Assembly: GCA_938018045.1 (NCBI GenBank)
Contig: CALIIP010000148.1
Span: 1 to 11,782, forward strand
Length of the DNA stretch: 11,782 bases
DNA from: an uncultured Flavobacteriaceae bacterium
Lineage (GTDB): Bacteria; Bacteroidota; Bacteroidia; Flavobacteriales; Flavobacteriaceae
Direction of reading: 5' to 3'
Part shown: positions 1 through 6,988 of the stretch, piece by piece
Layout of the letters: each line of letters opens with the position of its first letter
Numbering within the stretch: the stretch's first letter is position 1
Program-made: the position numbers and the translations under genes
The notes under the pieces: model-generated
The model's input: the letters and a program-made list of their open reading frames with translations, nothing else
Databases searched by the model: none
Told to the model about the DNA's origin: nothing

Positions 1-212
1 ATATCATTTTTTTCAACAGGAACTCTTTCGCCTGCAAAATTTAGTCCTTCAGGAATTTTTAGGGCTTTAATTTCATATAAATCGCTTGTGTTTTTATCAT
101 TTGGAGCAACTTCTTCGGTTACTTCAATATCAGTATTTTGTGTTGCATTGATCATAATTCCTGATATTAAAACAATACTCAGAATCACTAAAAATCTTAA
201 AGGCCTATTCAT
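1..212 (-). CDS. Probable membrane-bound lytic murein transglycosylase (MltD-like), N-terminal part only
   Basis: This is the first 70 codons of a gene that runs off the left edge of the window. It starts at ATG (212-210) and encodes a basic N-terminus (MNRPLR), a hydrophobic segment at residues 7-21 that fits a signal peptide or membrane anchor, an acidic linker (residues 28-44), and then ALKIPEGLNFAGERVPVEKN at residues 50-69. The sequence IPExLxFAGExVP just after the leader resembles the start of the mature region in Bacteroidetes MltD-like lytic transglycosylases, which cleave peptidoglycan glycan strands in the periplasm. The catalytic SLT domain would lie outside the window, so the call rests on this short motif and on the neighbourhood. 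It is the third gene in the same direction after mtaB and the hydrolase, with a 76-nt gap that may hold its own promoter. It could instead be another exported protein. Confidence 0.6.
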   Translation of the reverse strand, partial: MNRPLRFLVILSIVLISGIMINATQNTDIEVTEEVAPNDKNTSDLYEIKALKIPEGLNFAGERVPVEKND

Positions 213-233
213 AACTTTTTTTGTTTTTTGTAG

Positions 234-257
234 TAGAAGTAAATATACTAACTTCTA
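234..257. repeat. Inverted repeat in the hydrolase-transglycosylase gap
   Basis: TAGAAGT (234-240) and ACTTCTA (251-257) are perfect 7-bp arms around a 10-nt AT-rich loop. The repeat lies about 20 nt upstream of the transglycosylase start. On the minus strand it is followed by an A-rich tract, not a T-rich one, so it is not a standard terminator for the hydrolase. It could be an operator or a 5'-UTR hairpin of the transglycosylase gene. Function is unknown. Confidence 0.35.
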
Positions 258-288
258 TTGTTTTTATTTAGTTGAAAAGTTAATTTAA

Positions 289-948
289 CTAATTATTAAT
301 ATTCTCAACAATTATTTTACTAATTTCTCTCGCTCTATTTAGCACCATAACATGCGTTCCGTTTTTTATATTAGCGCAATTTTTGATATGCTTAAAAGGG
401 AAAATATGATCTGAATCACCGTGAATATGGAGAATGTTTGGTAGTGTTTTCTCTTGTTGCCAATGTAAAACATTATACACAGACCATTTTAGATACAAAG
501 GATCACGTACAGAAAGGTAAATTCTATATTGCTCAATTCGCTTTTTTGCCATTTTTCCGAAAACAATACCCATAAAGTTTTCAAAACTATTTATGTTTTT
601 TGCTGGAAACAATTTATATGCTCTACTGGATTTAGCAAGTTTTAGCCTTTTTGGTAATTCACTTTTGTTTTTGATGCTTGAAATTAAAATTATTTTTTTA
701 GGATGAACAATTTTACTCATTTCTTGAACCATAACACCTCCAAATGAAACACCCATTAAAACGACATTTTCTTCTGTAATTGTTTCACACATTCGTTTTG
801 CATAATGCTCAATCGTTTCATTGATGTTTTCTGGTATTAGCCAATCCAACAAATGAATTTCAAAGTCTTCTTTTGGAAGGTCAATAAATTCATATATTTT
901 TGAACTTGCTGATAATCCTGGAACGCAATATATATGTGTTTTACTCAA
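289..948 (-). CDS. Small alpha/beta hydrolase, serine-nucleophile type
   Basis: This 219-residue protein has no signal peptide and is expected to be cytoplasmic. It shows an alpha/beta-hydrolase layout: an N-terminal strand with an oxyanion-type turn (CVPGLSASS, residues 8-16), a nucleophile elbow GVSFGG at 66-71 with Ser68, a probable acid in HGDSDHIFP (Asp180, or less likely Asp178) and the catalytic His199 in GTHVMV. It is short for the family, with a compact helical cap around residues 95-165. The start is TTG at 948-946, 14 nt after the mtaB stop; no in-frame ATG precedes it in the gap, and the frame stays open upstream into mtaB. This spacing implies co-transcription with mtaB. The substrate (ester, thioester or other) cannot be told from sequence. 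Family assignment is firm, role unknown. Confidence 0.85.
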   Translation of the reverse strand: MSKTHIYCVPGLSASSKIYEFIDLPKEDFEIHLLDWLIPENINETIEHYAKRMCETITEENVVLMGVSFGGVMVQEMSKIVHPKKIILISSIKNKSELPKRLKLAKSSRAYKLFPAKNINSFENFMGIVFGKMAKKRIEQYRIYLSVRDPLYLKWSVYNVLHWQQEKTLPNILHIHGDSDHIFPFKHIKNCANIKNGTHVMVLNRAREISKIIVENINN

Positions 949-962
949 TGTGATTTGTAATT

Positions 963-2297
963 TTAAATAGTAACTTCAGTTTCTACAAACACAAATCGTA
1001 CCAAACCATCATCATCAATCTCGGTAAGTTTTATAGTGTGTAAAGTGTTTATCAATTTAGGATTCCAATGCGTTTTTACTTTCACGTAGTTTTCTGTAAA
1101 TCCGTAGATAAAACCTTCTTTATTTTCGCCTTCAAACAAAGCTGTCAGCGTATTTCCTAATTGACTCTCATAAAAAGCTCTTCTCTTTTTTACTGATAAT
1201 CCTCTAAGCATTTTACTGCGTTTACTACGTACATTTTTAGGAACAACTTCATCCATATCAAAAGCTTCTGTATTTGGTCTTTCGGAATACGTGAATACAT
1301 GTAAATAGGAGATGTCTAATTCGTTGAGGTAGTTATAAGTTTCTAAGAATAATTCATCCGTTTCTCCTGGAAAACCAACAATAACATCAACACCAATACA
1401 TGCGTTTGGCATTACTTCTTTAATTTTCGCAACTCTATCATCATATGTTTTTCGTAAATAACGACGCTTCATTTTCTTTAGCAATGTATCGCTACCACTT
1501 TGTAACGGAATATGAAAATGAGGAACAAAACTATTAGAATTTGCAATAAACTTTATGGTTTCGTTTTTTAATAAATTTGGCTCAATAGAAGAAACTCTTA
1601 AACGATGAATTCCATCAACTTTATCCAATGCTTTTACCAATTCAAAAAACGTATGCTCGTGCTTTTTATTTCCAAATTCTCCCTTTCCATAATCGCCAAT
1701 ATTAACACCAGTTAAAACGATTTCTTTGATGCCTTTTTCAGAAATTTCTTTAGCATTTTGCAATACGTTTTCTAATGTATCACTTCGTGAAATTCCTCTT
1801 GCTAGCGGAATTGTACAATACGTACATTTATAGTCACAACCATCTTGTACCTTAAGGAAAGCACGCGTTCGATCGCCAATAGAGTAGGAGCCAACATAAA
1901 AATCAGCATCTTCAATTTCGCACGAATGAATTTCACCTAAATCATTTTTAGAAAGATCGTTTATATAATCTGTAACTTTAAACTTTTCTGTTGCTCCAAG
2001 AACCAAATCTACACCATCAACGGCTGCTAATTCTTCAGGTTTCAATTGAGCATAACAACCAATTGCTATTAGAAACGCTTCGTCATTCTTTTTTAAAGCC
2101 GATTTTACAATCGTTTTAAATCGTTTGTCAGCATTATCTGTTACAGAACAGGTATTTATCACATAAATGTCTGCTTTTTCTTCAAAATCTACACGTTCAA
2201 AATTATCTTTCTGAAAATTACGAGCAATCGTAGATGTTTCTGAAAAATTCAGTTTGCAACCTAATGTATAAAAAGCGACTTTTTTTTGTGAATTCAT
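963..2297 (-). CDS. mtaB: tRNA t6A37 methylthiotransferase MtaB
   Basis: MtaB is a radical-SAM enzyme that converts N6-threonylcarbamoyladenosine at position 37 of ANN-decoding tRNAs to its 2-methylthio derivative in the cytoplasm. The 444-residue length fits the family. The N-terminal UPF0004 domain supplies cysteines for one Fe-S cluster: Cys14 (TLGCKLNFSE), Cys50 (NTCSVTDNADKR) and Cys81 (AIGCYAQ). The radical-SAM motif DGCDYKCTYC gives Cys154, Cys158 and Cys161, which bind the SAM-cleaving cluster. A TRAM-like RNA-binding region follows from about residue 378. TLGCKLN and NTCSVT favour MtaB over MiaB or RimO. The ATG start (2297-2295) places the first cysteine motif at the usual distance from the N-terminus. 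It is the first gene of a minus-strand group with the hydrolase, and its start lies only 38 nt from the divergent acetyltransferase start. Confidence 0.95.
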   Translation of the reverse strand: MNSQKKVAFYTLGCKLNFSETSTIARNFQKDNFERVDFEEKADIYVINTCSVTDNADKRFKTIVKSALKKNDEAFLIAIGCYAQLKPEELAAVDGVDLVLGATEKFKVTDYINDLSKNDLGEIHSCEIEDADFYVGSYSIGDRTRAFLKVQDGCDYKCTYCTIPLARGISRSDTLENVLQNAKEISEKGIKEIVLTGVNIGDYGKGEFGNKKHEHTFFELVKALDKVDGIHRLRVSSIEPNLLKNETIKFIANSNSFVPHFHIPLQSGSDTLLKKMKRRYLRKTYDDRVAKIKEVMPNACIGVDVIVGFPGETDELFLETYNYLNELDISYLHVFTYSERPNTEAFDMDEVVPKNVRSKRSKMLRGLSVKKRRAFYESQLGNTLTALFEGENKEGFIYGFTENYVKVKTHWNPKLINTLHTIKLTEIDDDGLVRFVFVETEVTI

Positions 2298-2316
2298 TAC
2301 TGTACTTTTATCGATG

Positions 2317-2348
2317 CAAATTTACGATATAAATTATGATTTTTGAAA
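2317..2348 (-). promoter_or_regulatory. Probable Bacteroidetes-type promoter for mtaB
   Basis: On the minus strand, TAAATTTG (2324-2317) matches the Bacteroidetes -7 consensus TAnnTTTG. Twenty nucleotides upstream, TTTC (2348-2345) is one base from the -33 consensus TTTG. Transcription would begin around 2310, giving a leader of about 13 nt before the mtaB ATG. The -33 half lies inside the first codons of the divergent acetyltransferase gene, so the two start regions overlap. No equally good element was found for the plus-strand gene. Confidence 0.45.
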
Positions 2349-2836
2349 CCGAACGCCTTTTTGTACGAAAATTAGTGCTCACTGATTTTGAGCCTTTTCA
2401 TGAAATGCAATCAAATCGAAATGTGATGCGTTTTGTGAGAGCAAAATCTATGACTTTTGAAGAGAATAAAAAGGATTTAAAAGATGTAATTGAAAAATAT
2501 GACAAGGCAAATAATGATTTTTGGATTTATGCGATTGACCGTAAGTCTGATGGTGTTTTTGTTGGCACAGTAGCATTTGTAAAAGATGGAGATGATGATG
2601 AAATTGGTTACCGGTTTTTAGAAAAATATTGGAGTAATGGTTACGGAACAGAAATTATGGATGGTGTAATTGTATATGCACAAAAAATTAAATTACCATC
2701 TTTAATAGCATATGTTTCACCAGATAATATTGGTTCTGAAAAGATAATTAAAAATACAAATTTCAAATTTATGAAATCAATTATATGTGAAGATTTAGGT
2801 ATTCCTGAGAATAAGTATATATTACAATTAATATAA
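2336..2836 (+). CDS. GNAT-family N-acetyltransferase (RimJ/RimL-like)
   Basis: This 166-residue protein is expected to transfer an acetyl group from acetyl-CoA to an amine, in the cytoplasm. The N-terminus reads TERLFVRKL (residues 5-13), the usual TERL-x-R-x-L opening of RimJ/RimL-type GNATs. GTVAF (77-81) and EIGYRF (89-94) form the central strands. YWSNGYGTE (98-106) is the acetyl-CoA pyrophosphate-binding loop, and SPDNIGSEKIIKN (128-140) is the typical motif-B helix with Asn131 and Ser134. The ATG at 2336 fits the family start exactly. It is the first gene of a four-gene plus-strand run, 17 nt before the ABC ATPase. The acceptor (protein N-terminus, antibiotic or metabolite) is not predictable. 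It could be a passenger without a functional link to the transporter behind it. Confidence 0.88.
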   Translation: MIFETERLFVRKLVLTDFEPFHEMQSNRNVMRFVRAKSMTFEENKKDLKDVIEKYDKANNDFWIYAIDRKSDGVFVGTVAFVKDGDDDEIGYRFLEKYWSNGYGTEIMDGVIVYAQKIKLPSLIAYVSPDNIGSEKIIKNTNFKFMKSIICEDLGIPENKYILQLI

Positions 2837-2853
2837 AAAAAATATAGAGGTGA

Positions 2854-4008
2854 ATGTTAGAGTTTGAAAAAAGAATAAAAGAAGTTAAAGATTTTCTTAG
2901 CAATAGAGACATTATCTTAGGTTATCGAAAATTAATGGATTGTGCGATAGATACACAAGATTTAGGAATATATCGAGAAGTGATTGCCTTAACAGACTGG
3001 AAAGAAAAATTTCCAACTGAAGAAGATCAACTTATAAATAAATCACTAGAGATTTTAGATAAAATCGCACTAATTCCTATAAAAGAGAATGTTGATATTG
3101 AGCCAATTGTTAGCGTAAAAGATCTCGTTAAAAGTTATGGGAAAAATAAATTTTCATTAGGTCCAGTTTCTTTAGCGATTAAAAAAGGAGAAGTTTATGG
3201 ATTGGTTGGAGAAAATGGAAATGGAAAAACTACTTTACTAAGAGTTCTAGCCAAAGAATTGTTTTTTGATGAAGGGCAACTAGAATTTAATTTTAAAAAA
3301 GAGATTAAAAATGATTATGATTTAAGGACTAAACTTGTTTATATACCTCAAAGAACAGCAAAATGGTATGGAAGTTTAAAAGATAATTTAAAATTTGTTT
3401 TGTCTAATTATGGTTTGTTGCCAGAAGAAAACGAAACTCGAATTTTAATGATGATTGCAAGATTAGGGCTTTGGAAATATAAAGATTTGAAATGGAGTGA
3501 ATTATCGTCAGGTTATAAAATGCGTTTTGAATTGGCACGTACACTTTTAAGACAACCAGAATTGTTGTTGTTAGATGAACCTTTGGCAAATTTAGATGTT
3601 TTAGCTCAACAAGTAATTTTAGAAGATTTAAAATCTATTTGTAATTCTATTAATAACCCTATAGCATTAATCTTGAGTTCTCAACAACTATATGAAGTTG
3701 AAAAAGTATCTGATAAGGTTGTTTTCTTAAAAGATGGGAAGTATAAATACGATTTTATTGAAACAGAAAAAAATCAAAATCACTTAGTTGTTGAAATTGA
3801 TTGTGACTGTAAAAGAGAAACCCTTAAATCTGTTTTTTCTGAATTATTATTAGAGAAATTAGTTTTTAACGGTGGAATTTACATTGCACATTTTGAAAAC
3901 AAAACACCATTTTCTTCTGTTTTAGAAGCATTAGGGAAAAATAAAATTGAAGTAACATACATACGCGATATTTCAAATTCGACTCGTAGATTTTTTGTAT
4001 CCTCTTAA
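2854..4008 (+). CDS. ABC-type ATPase with N-terminal helical extension
   Basis: This 384-residue ATPase probably powers the membrane protein encoded next. The nucleotide-binding domain spans about residues 86-300: Walker A GENGNGKTT (119-127), Q-loop Gln166 in YIPQR, signature ELSSGYKMR (216-224) in place of the usual LSGGQ, Walker B LLLLDEP (237-243) with Glu242, and D-loop NLD (246-248). At the switch position, SSQQLYEVE (275-283) has Gln277 where most relatives have His. Residues 301-384 resemble the C-terminal regulatory region of ABC-2-type ATPases. About 85 mainly helical residues precede the ATPase domain, more than the usual few, and match no domain I recognise. ATG at 2854 follows an AGAGG sequence (2846-2850) by only 3 nt. 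Genes fore and aft are 17 and 14 nt away, so co-transcription is likely. Family call firm; substrate unknown. Confidence 0.9.
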   Translation: MLEFEKRIKEVKDFLSNRDIILGYRKLMDCAIDTQDLGIYREVIALTDWKEKFPTEEDQLINKSLEILDKIALIPIKENVDIEPIVSVKDLVKSYGKNKFSLGPVSLAIKKGEVYGLVGENGNGKTTLLRVLAKELFFDEGQLEFNFKKEIKNDYDLRTKLVYIPQRTAKWYGSLKDNLKFVLSNYGLLPEENETRILMMIARLGLWKYKDLKWSELSSGYKMRFELARTLLRQPELLLLDEPLANLDVLAQQVILEDLKSICNSINNPIALILSSQQLYEVEKVSDKVVFLKDGKYKYDFIETEKNQNHLVVEIDCDCKRETLKSVFSELLLEKLVFNGGIYIAHFENKTPFSSVLEALGKNKIEVTYIRDISNSTRRFFVSS

Positions 4009-4022
4009 ATAATTATAAATAC

Positions 4023-5747
4023 ATGAGAAAATATATTAATAAAGTCAATCAATATTTAATTGAAAAACACCCAATAATTTGGAATACAAAGATTGTATGG
4101 ATGCTTGCTATAAGCTTTATAATTCATCTTGTTTTTTATGTATTAGGATATACAACTTTAACGAATCCTGAATCATTACAGGAGCGAGGTGCAATTGGTA
4201 TTTTCTTTAAAAATGGAGTAGTTTTCTTTAGTGTCATCTTATCAATTTTATTATTGGTTGTGTGGCTAATTTATTTATTTAAAAACAACGCGTTTAAAAA
4301 CTTTTATCCAACATCAAAACTGAAACTGTTTTTTCAGTTTATAAATTATTTTATTATTATTCTTTGTGCAACAACGTTTTATATCACTTACACTTTTGGA
4401 ATTGTATCTCATATTTCAAAGACTTATCCAGATAAAACTATTTCAGAAGAAATAATAAAAACAAATAATGCAGCAGTATTTTTCTCTAAAGATATTGATA
4501 ATTATACAGTCTCAAACTTGAATTATCCAGCACCATTTTTTGATTTGTATTGTGAACAATTATCAGGTAGAATTAATTACTCAAAATCATATTTAACTTG
4601 GTTAAAAAATGATTATCAATTTTATTCGCTTAATACAAAAGAAAGATTGATAGGTGATAATACTTTTGGTGATTCTTATGCGGATTTTGTTTTTAAAACC
4701 AGAAAAGATTCTATTGAAACTTATTATTATAAGGATACAGTTGTTGATGTATCAAATTATTTAGCAACTGCAAAACCAAGATATTATAATTATTCAAATA
4801 CTTTTTATATTTCTGAAAATGATAATTTTCAAAATAGTTATATTAAAAATTATAATGATGGTAATTCGTTAAATTTAGAAAGGAAAAAAAGCAGAAACAA
4901 GTATGTATATGAATTACTTAACAGGAACGATCTTAATGAAATTAAAAACGTCTTAAATGATGTTTTTGCAATTTTTGATAAATATAAAATAGAAAAAAAT
5001 ATTTCAGCAGATAAATGGTTTGATTTAATTTACAATCCAACATCTTTTGAAGTTAAATCTTTTATACGTAGTGAGAAAAAAACTGATTATAATTATGTTG
5101 CTCCAGAGCAAAAACCAACACTTAAAGAAAAGTTTACCAAAGAACATATTACAGATTTTTATATTGATACTTATAGCATAAAAACAGTTTTTGATAATAT
5201 TCAAGACATTAAAACAAGTAAGTATTACCAAAGTATTCATTTTTTTATTTGGCTGACCTTCTTCTTTTCTATAATAATTTTTATGTTTAGAATATCTGGT
5301 TTAAAACCATTATTATTTACAATAGTTAGTGTTGGTGTTTTAGCAATTTTTGTAGCATTGCTTACAGCTCTTTTTACATTTATTTTTGATGCTAGAGGTA
5401 ATACAATTGAATTTTTCTCACTTTACACTTTGCTGTTTGTTGGTTTGTTAATTTATAGCATTCCTTTGATATTTCGAAGTAAAATTAAAAAGATAATTAC
5501 ATCGATTTGCCTCAACATTTCACTTATTATGTTTCCACTCTTTATTTTATTGATAATTAGTATTGTATCAATGCATCAAAGAGAAAATTGCTATCAAGTA
5601 TATGGCAGCAGATATGATTCTGAGTGTTACATACTGTTCGATAATTTTGGATTCAACTTGAGTTATATTTTATTTGGGTTAGGAATCATATTTATATTCT
5701 TTTATTCTTCTATAATTAAAAAGTGGAAGGCTTTACCTGAAGGATAA
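4023..5747 (+). CDS. Eight-helix membrane protein with large periplasmic domain, putative ABC permease
   Basis: I do not recognise a named family. By hydropathy the 574 residues hold eight membrane segments, near 24-44, 66-86, 103-128, 404-424, 428-453, 462-483, 491-517 and 545-565. The connecting loops at 87-102, 485-490 and 566-572 are Lys-rich, which puts both termini in the cytoplasm and residues 129-403 in the periplasm. That large domain is rich in Tyr and Asn, and part of it is likely extended or low in complexity. Cys523 and Cys535 sit in the last periplasmic loop and could form a disulphide. The gene lies 14 nt after the ABC ATPase and 3 nt before the ABM gene, so it is most likely the ATPase's membrane partner. 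Topology 3 + domain + 5 matches neither MacB (1 + domain + 3) nor a plain six-helix ABC-2 permease. Confidence 0.75.
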   Translation: MRKYINKVNQYLIEKHPIIWNTKIVWMLAISFIIHLVFYVLGYTTLTNPESLQERGAIGIFFKNGVVFFSVILSILLLVVWLIYLFKNNAFKNFYPTSKLKLFFQFINYFIIILCATTFYITYTFGIVSHISKTYPDKTISEEIIKTNNAAVFFSKDIDNYTVSNLNYPAPFFDLYCEQLSGRINYSKSYLTWLKNDYQFYSLNTKERLIGDNTFGDSYADFVFKTRKDSIETYYYKDTVVDVSNYLATAKPRYYNYSNTFYISENDNFQNSYIKNYNDGNSLNLERKKSRNKYVYELLNRNDLNEIKNVLNDVFAIFDKYKIEKNISADKWFDLIYNPTSFEVKSFIRSEKKTDYNYVAPEQKPTLKEKFTKEHITDFYIDTYSIKTVFDNIQDIKTSKYYQSIHFFIWLTFFFSIIIFMFRISGLKPLLFTIVSVGVLAIFVALLTALFTFIFDARGNTIEFFSLYTLLFVGLLIYSIPLIFRSKIKKIITSICLNISLIMFPLFILLIISIVSMHQRENCYQVYGSRYDSECYILFDNFGFNLSYILFGLGIIFIFFYSSIIKKWKALPEG

Positions 5748-5750
5748 ATT

Positions 5751-6071
5751 ATGATAGCAAAAACTCCCGAAGCCCCTTATTACGCTGTAATTTTCACATC
5801 ATTAATGGCAGAAAACGACAAAGGCTACAATTCAATGTCAGATAAAATGGTAGCGTTGGCATCAGAACAAGAAGGGTTTCTTGGTATAGAATCAGCTAGA
5901 AATGAACTAGGAATTACTGTTTCTTATTGGGAAGATTTAGAATCTATCAAAAAGTGGAAAAATAATACAGAACATACCGAAGCACGAAATTTAGGACGTG
6001 AGCAATGGTACGAAAATTTTAAAGTCCGTATTTGTAAAGTAGAACGCGATTATGGTCTTGGTAAATCATAG
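5751..6071 (+). CDS. ABM-fold (antibiotic biosynthesis monooxygenase-like) small protein
   Basis: This 106-residue cytoplasmic protein has the layout of the ABM dimeric alpha-beta barrel family. YYAVIFTSL (10-18) is the first strand, followed by a helix, EGFLGIESAR (41-50), and the hallmark SYWEDLESIKKWKNNTEH (58-75) with Trp60, Trp69 and His75. It ends in the usual FKVRICKVERDYG (90-102). Members include quinone-forming monooxygenases, haem-degrading enzymes and many proteins without a known reaction; nothing here selects among them. ATG at 5751 lies 3 nt after the stop of the membrane protein gene, which is strong evidence for co-transcription. Its last 22 bp are shared with the 3' end of the convergent PorP/SprF gene. 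Confidence 0.85.
   Translation: MIAKTPEAPYYAVIFTSLMAENDKGYNSMSDKMVALASEQEGFLGIESARNELGITVSYWEDLESIKKWKNNTEHTEARNLGREQWYENFKVRICKVERDYGLGKS
6050..6071. other. 22-bp antiparallel overlap of two gene ends
   Basis: The plus-strand ABM gene stops at 6071 and the minus-strand PorP/SprF gene stops at 6050, so the last codons of both use the same DNA. No terminator can lie between them; transcripts from either side must run into the opposite gene or end inside coding sequence. Confidence 0.85.
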
Positions 6072-6988
6072 AAAGAACAAGATGGAGAATCTAGCCACCT
6101 TCCTCTTTTTGTAAAATTGAAATCAATCATAAGCATAACTTCATGAGTACTTAAATTGGTCCCTAAATCAGTTAGTGTTTTGTCATATGCATAACCAATT
6201 CTAAAATTTTTATTTAAAACAACAGAAAGCATAGCACTTGCAGAGTCATGATAGCGGTAAGATAATCCTAGTTCAATTTTATTTTTAAATAAGATATTTG
6301 TATTAAAATCTATCGATAAAGGTAAGTTTGGTGCATATTTTATCAAAGTCGAAGGTCTTATTTTTAGATTGTCGTTTACTTCAAAAACAACTCCTGCAGT
6401 GGTAAAGATATTTATGTTATCTGACAATCCTGTAACATCATCTGAATTGTCTAATCTAAATTGAGATGTTTTTAATAAATATGGCATTGATAAGCCAACG
6501 TAAAAACGTTCATTGTAAAAAAATGCACCAACACCAACATTCATATGACTTCCGCTTGTAGAGGCGTTTATTTCGTTGTCTGGAGTGATACCTTCTGCTA
6601 AATTATTATTAAAAAATGAAGCACCTCCTTTTAAACCAAGAGATAGTCGATTTCGATCAGAAAGCACTACAGTATATGATACATCAATATTTGTATTTGT
6701 GATTTCTGCTAAACCTATTTTATCATTGATAACTGAAAAGCCTAAACCAAGACCACCAAAAGCTCTTCCGTTTAAAGAGAAAGTAGTTGTTTTTGGAGCG
6801 CCTTCTACACCAACCCATTGAGACCTTGCCAATAAGTTGATGCTTAAATCTGATGTTACACCTACATACGCTGGATTTATCGTTTGCATATTATACATAT
6901 ACTGAGTATAATGTGGAGTTTGTTGTGCATAGATTGTCAAACTGAACAAGAAAATTAATACACTAAAAATTGGGGTCTTTTGTGTCAT
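6050..6988 (-). CDS. PorP/SprF-family type IX secretion outer-membrane protein
   Basis: This 312-residue protein has a signal peptide (residues 1-21, cleavage after IYA) followed by the family hallmark HYTQYMYNMQTINPAYVG at 26-43. The rest alternates hydrophobic strands with turns (GLGLGFSVINDKIG, LSLGLKGG, IELGLSYRYHDSASAMLSV, FRIGYAYD), as expected for an outer-membrane beta-barrel, and the length is normal. In T9SS bacteria, SprF-like proteins are encoded next to proteins with type B C-terminal domains and are needed to export or attach that partner. The partner here is the giant gene immediately upstream: its TAA is followed directly by this ATG. The last residues (WLDSPSCSFYDLPRP) are polar and include a Cys, and may be a tail beyond the last strand. 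The name porP or sprF itself is not assigned because flavobacteria carry many paralogues. Confidence 0.92.
   Translation of the reverse strand: MTQKTPIFSVLIFLFSLTIYAQQTPHYTQYMYNMQTINPAYVGVTSDLSINLLARSQWVGVEGAPKTTTFSLNGRAFGGLGLGFSVINDKIGLAEITNTNIDVSYTVVLSDRNRLSLGLKGGASFFNNNLAEGITPDNEINASTSGSHMNVGVGAFFYNERFYVGLSMPYLLKTSQFRLDNSDDVTGLSDNINIFTTAGVVFEVNDNLKIRPSTLIKYAPNLPLSIDFNTNILFKNKIELGLSYRYHDSASAMLSVVLNKNFRIGYAYDKTLTDLGTNLSTHEVMLMIDFNFTKRGRWLDSPSCSFYDLPRP

Noticed and set aside
234..270. Inverted repeat plus T-rich tract read as a plus-strand terminator
   Set aside because: Both neighbouring genes are on the minus strand, so a plus-strand terminator would serve no visible transcript. Kept only as an inverted repeat of unknown role.
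88..288. 66-residue plus-strand open frame at the left edge
   Set aside because: It lies mostly antisense to the probable transglycosylase leader, whose minus-strand product has a clear signal segment and a family motif. The plus-strand product has no recognisable features.
3404..3589. Minus-strand open frame inside the ABC ATPase gene
   Set aside because: It lies antisense to the segment encoding the ABC signature and Walker B, which is clearly the real gene; the product has no recognisable motif.
5025..5240. Minus-strand open frame inside the membrane protein gene
   Set aside because: Antisense to a continuous 574-codon gene in a tight operon. Its hydrophobic, Cys/Phe-rich product is what antisense AT-rich coding DNA yields by chance.
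6576..6821. 81-residue plus-strand open frame antisense to the PorP/SprF gene
   Set aside because: The minus strand carries an unmistakable PorP/SprF protein here. The plus-strand product is Pro/Lys-rich with no known pattern.
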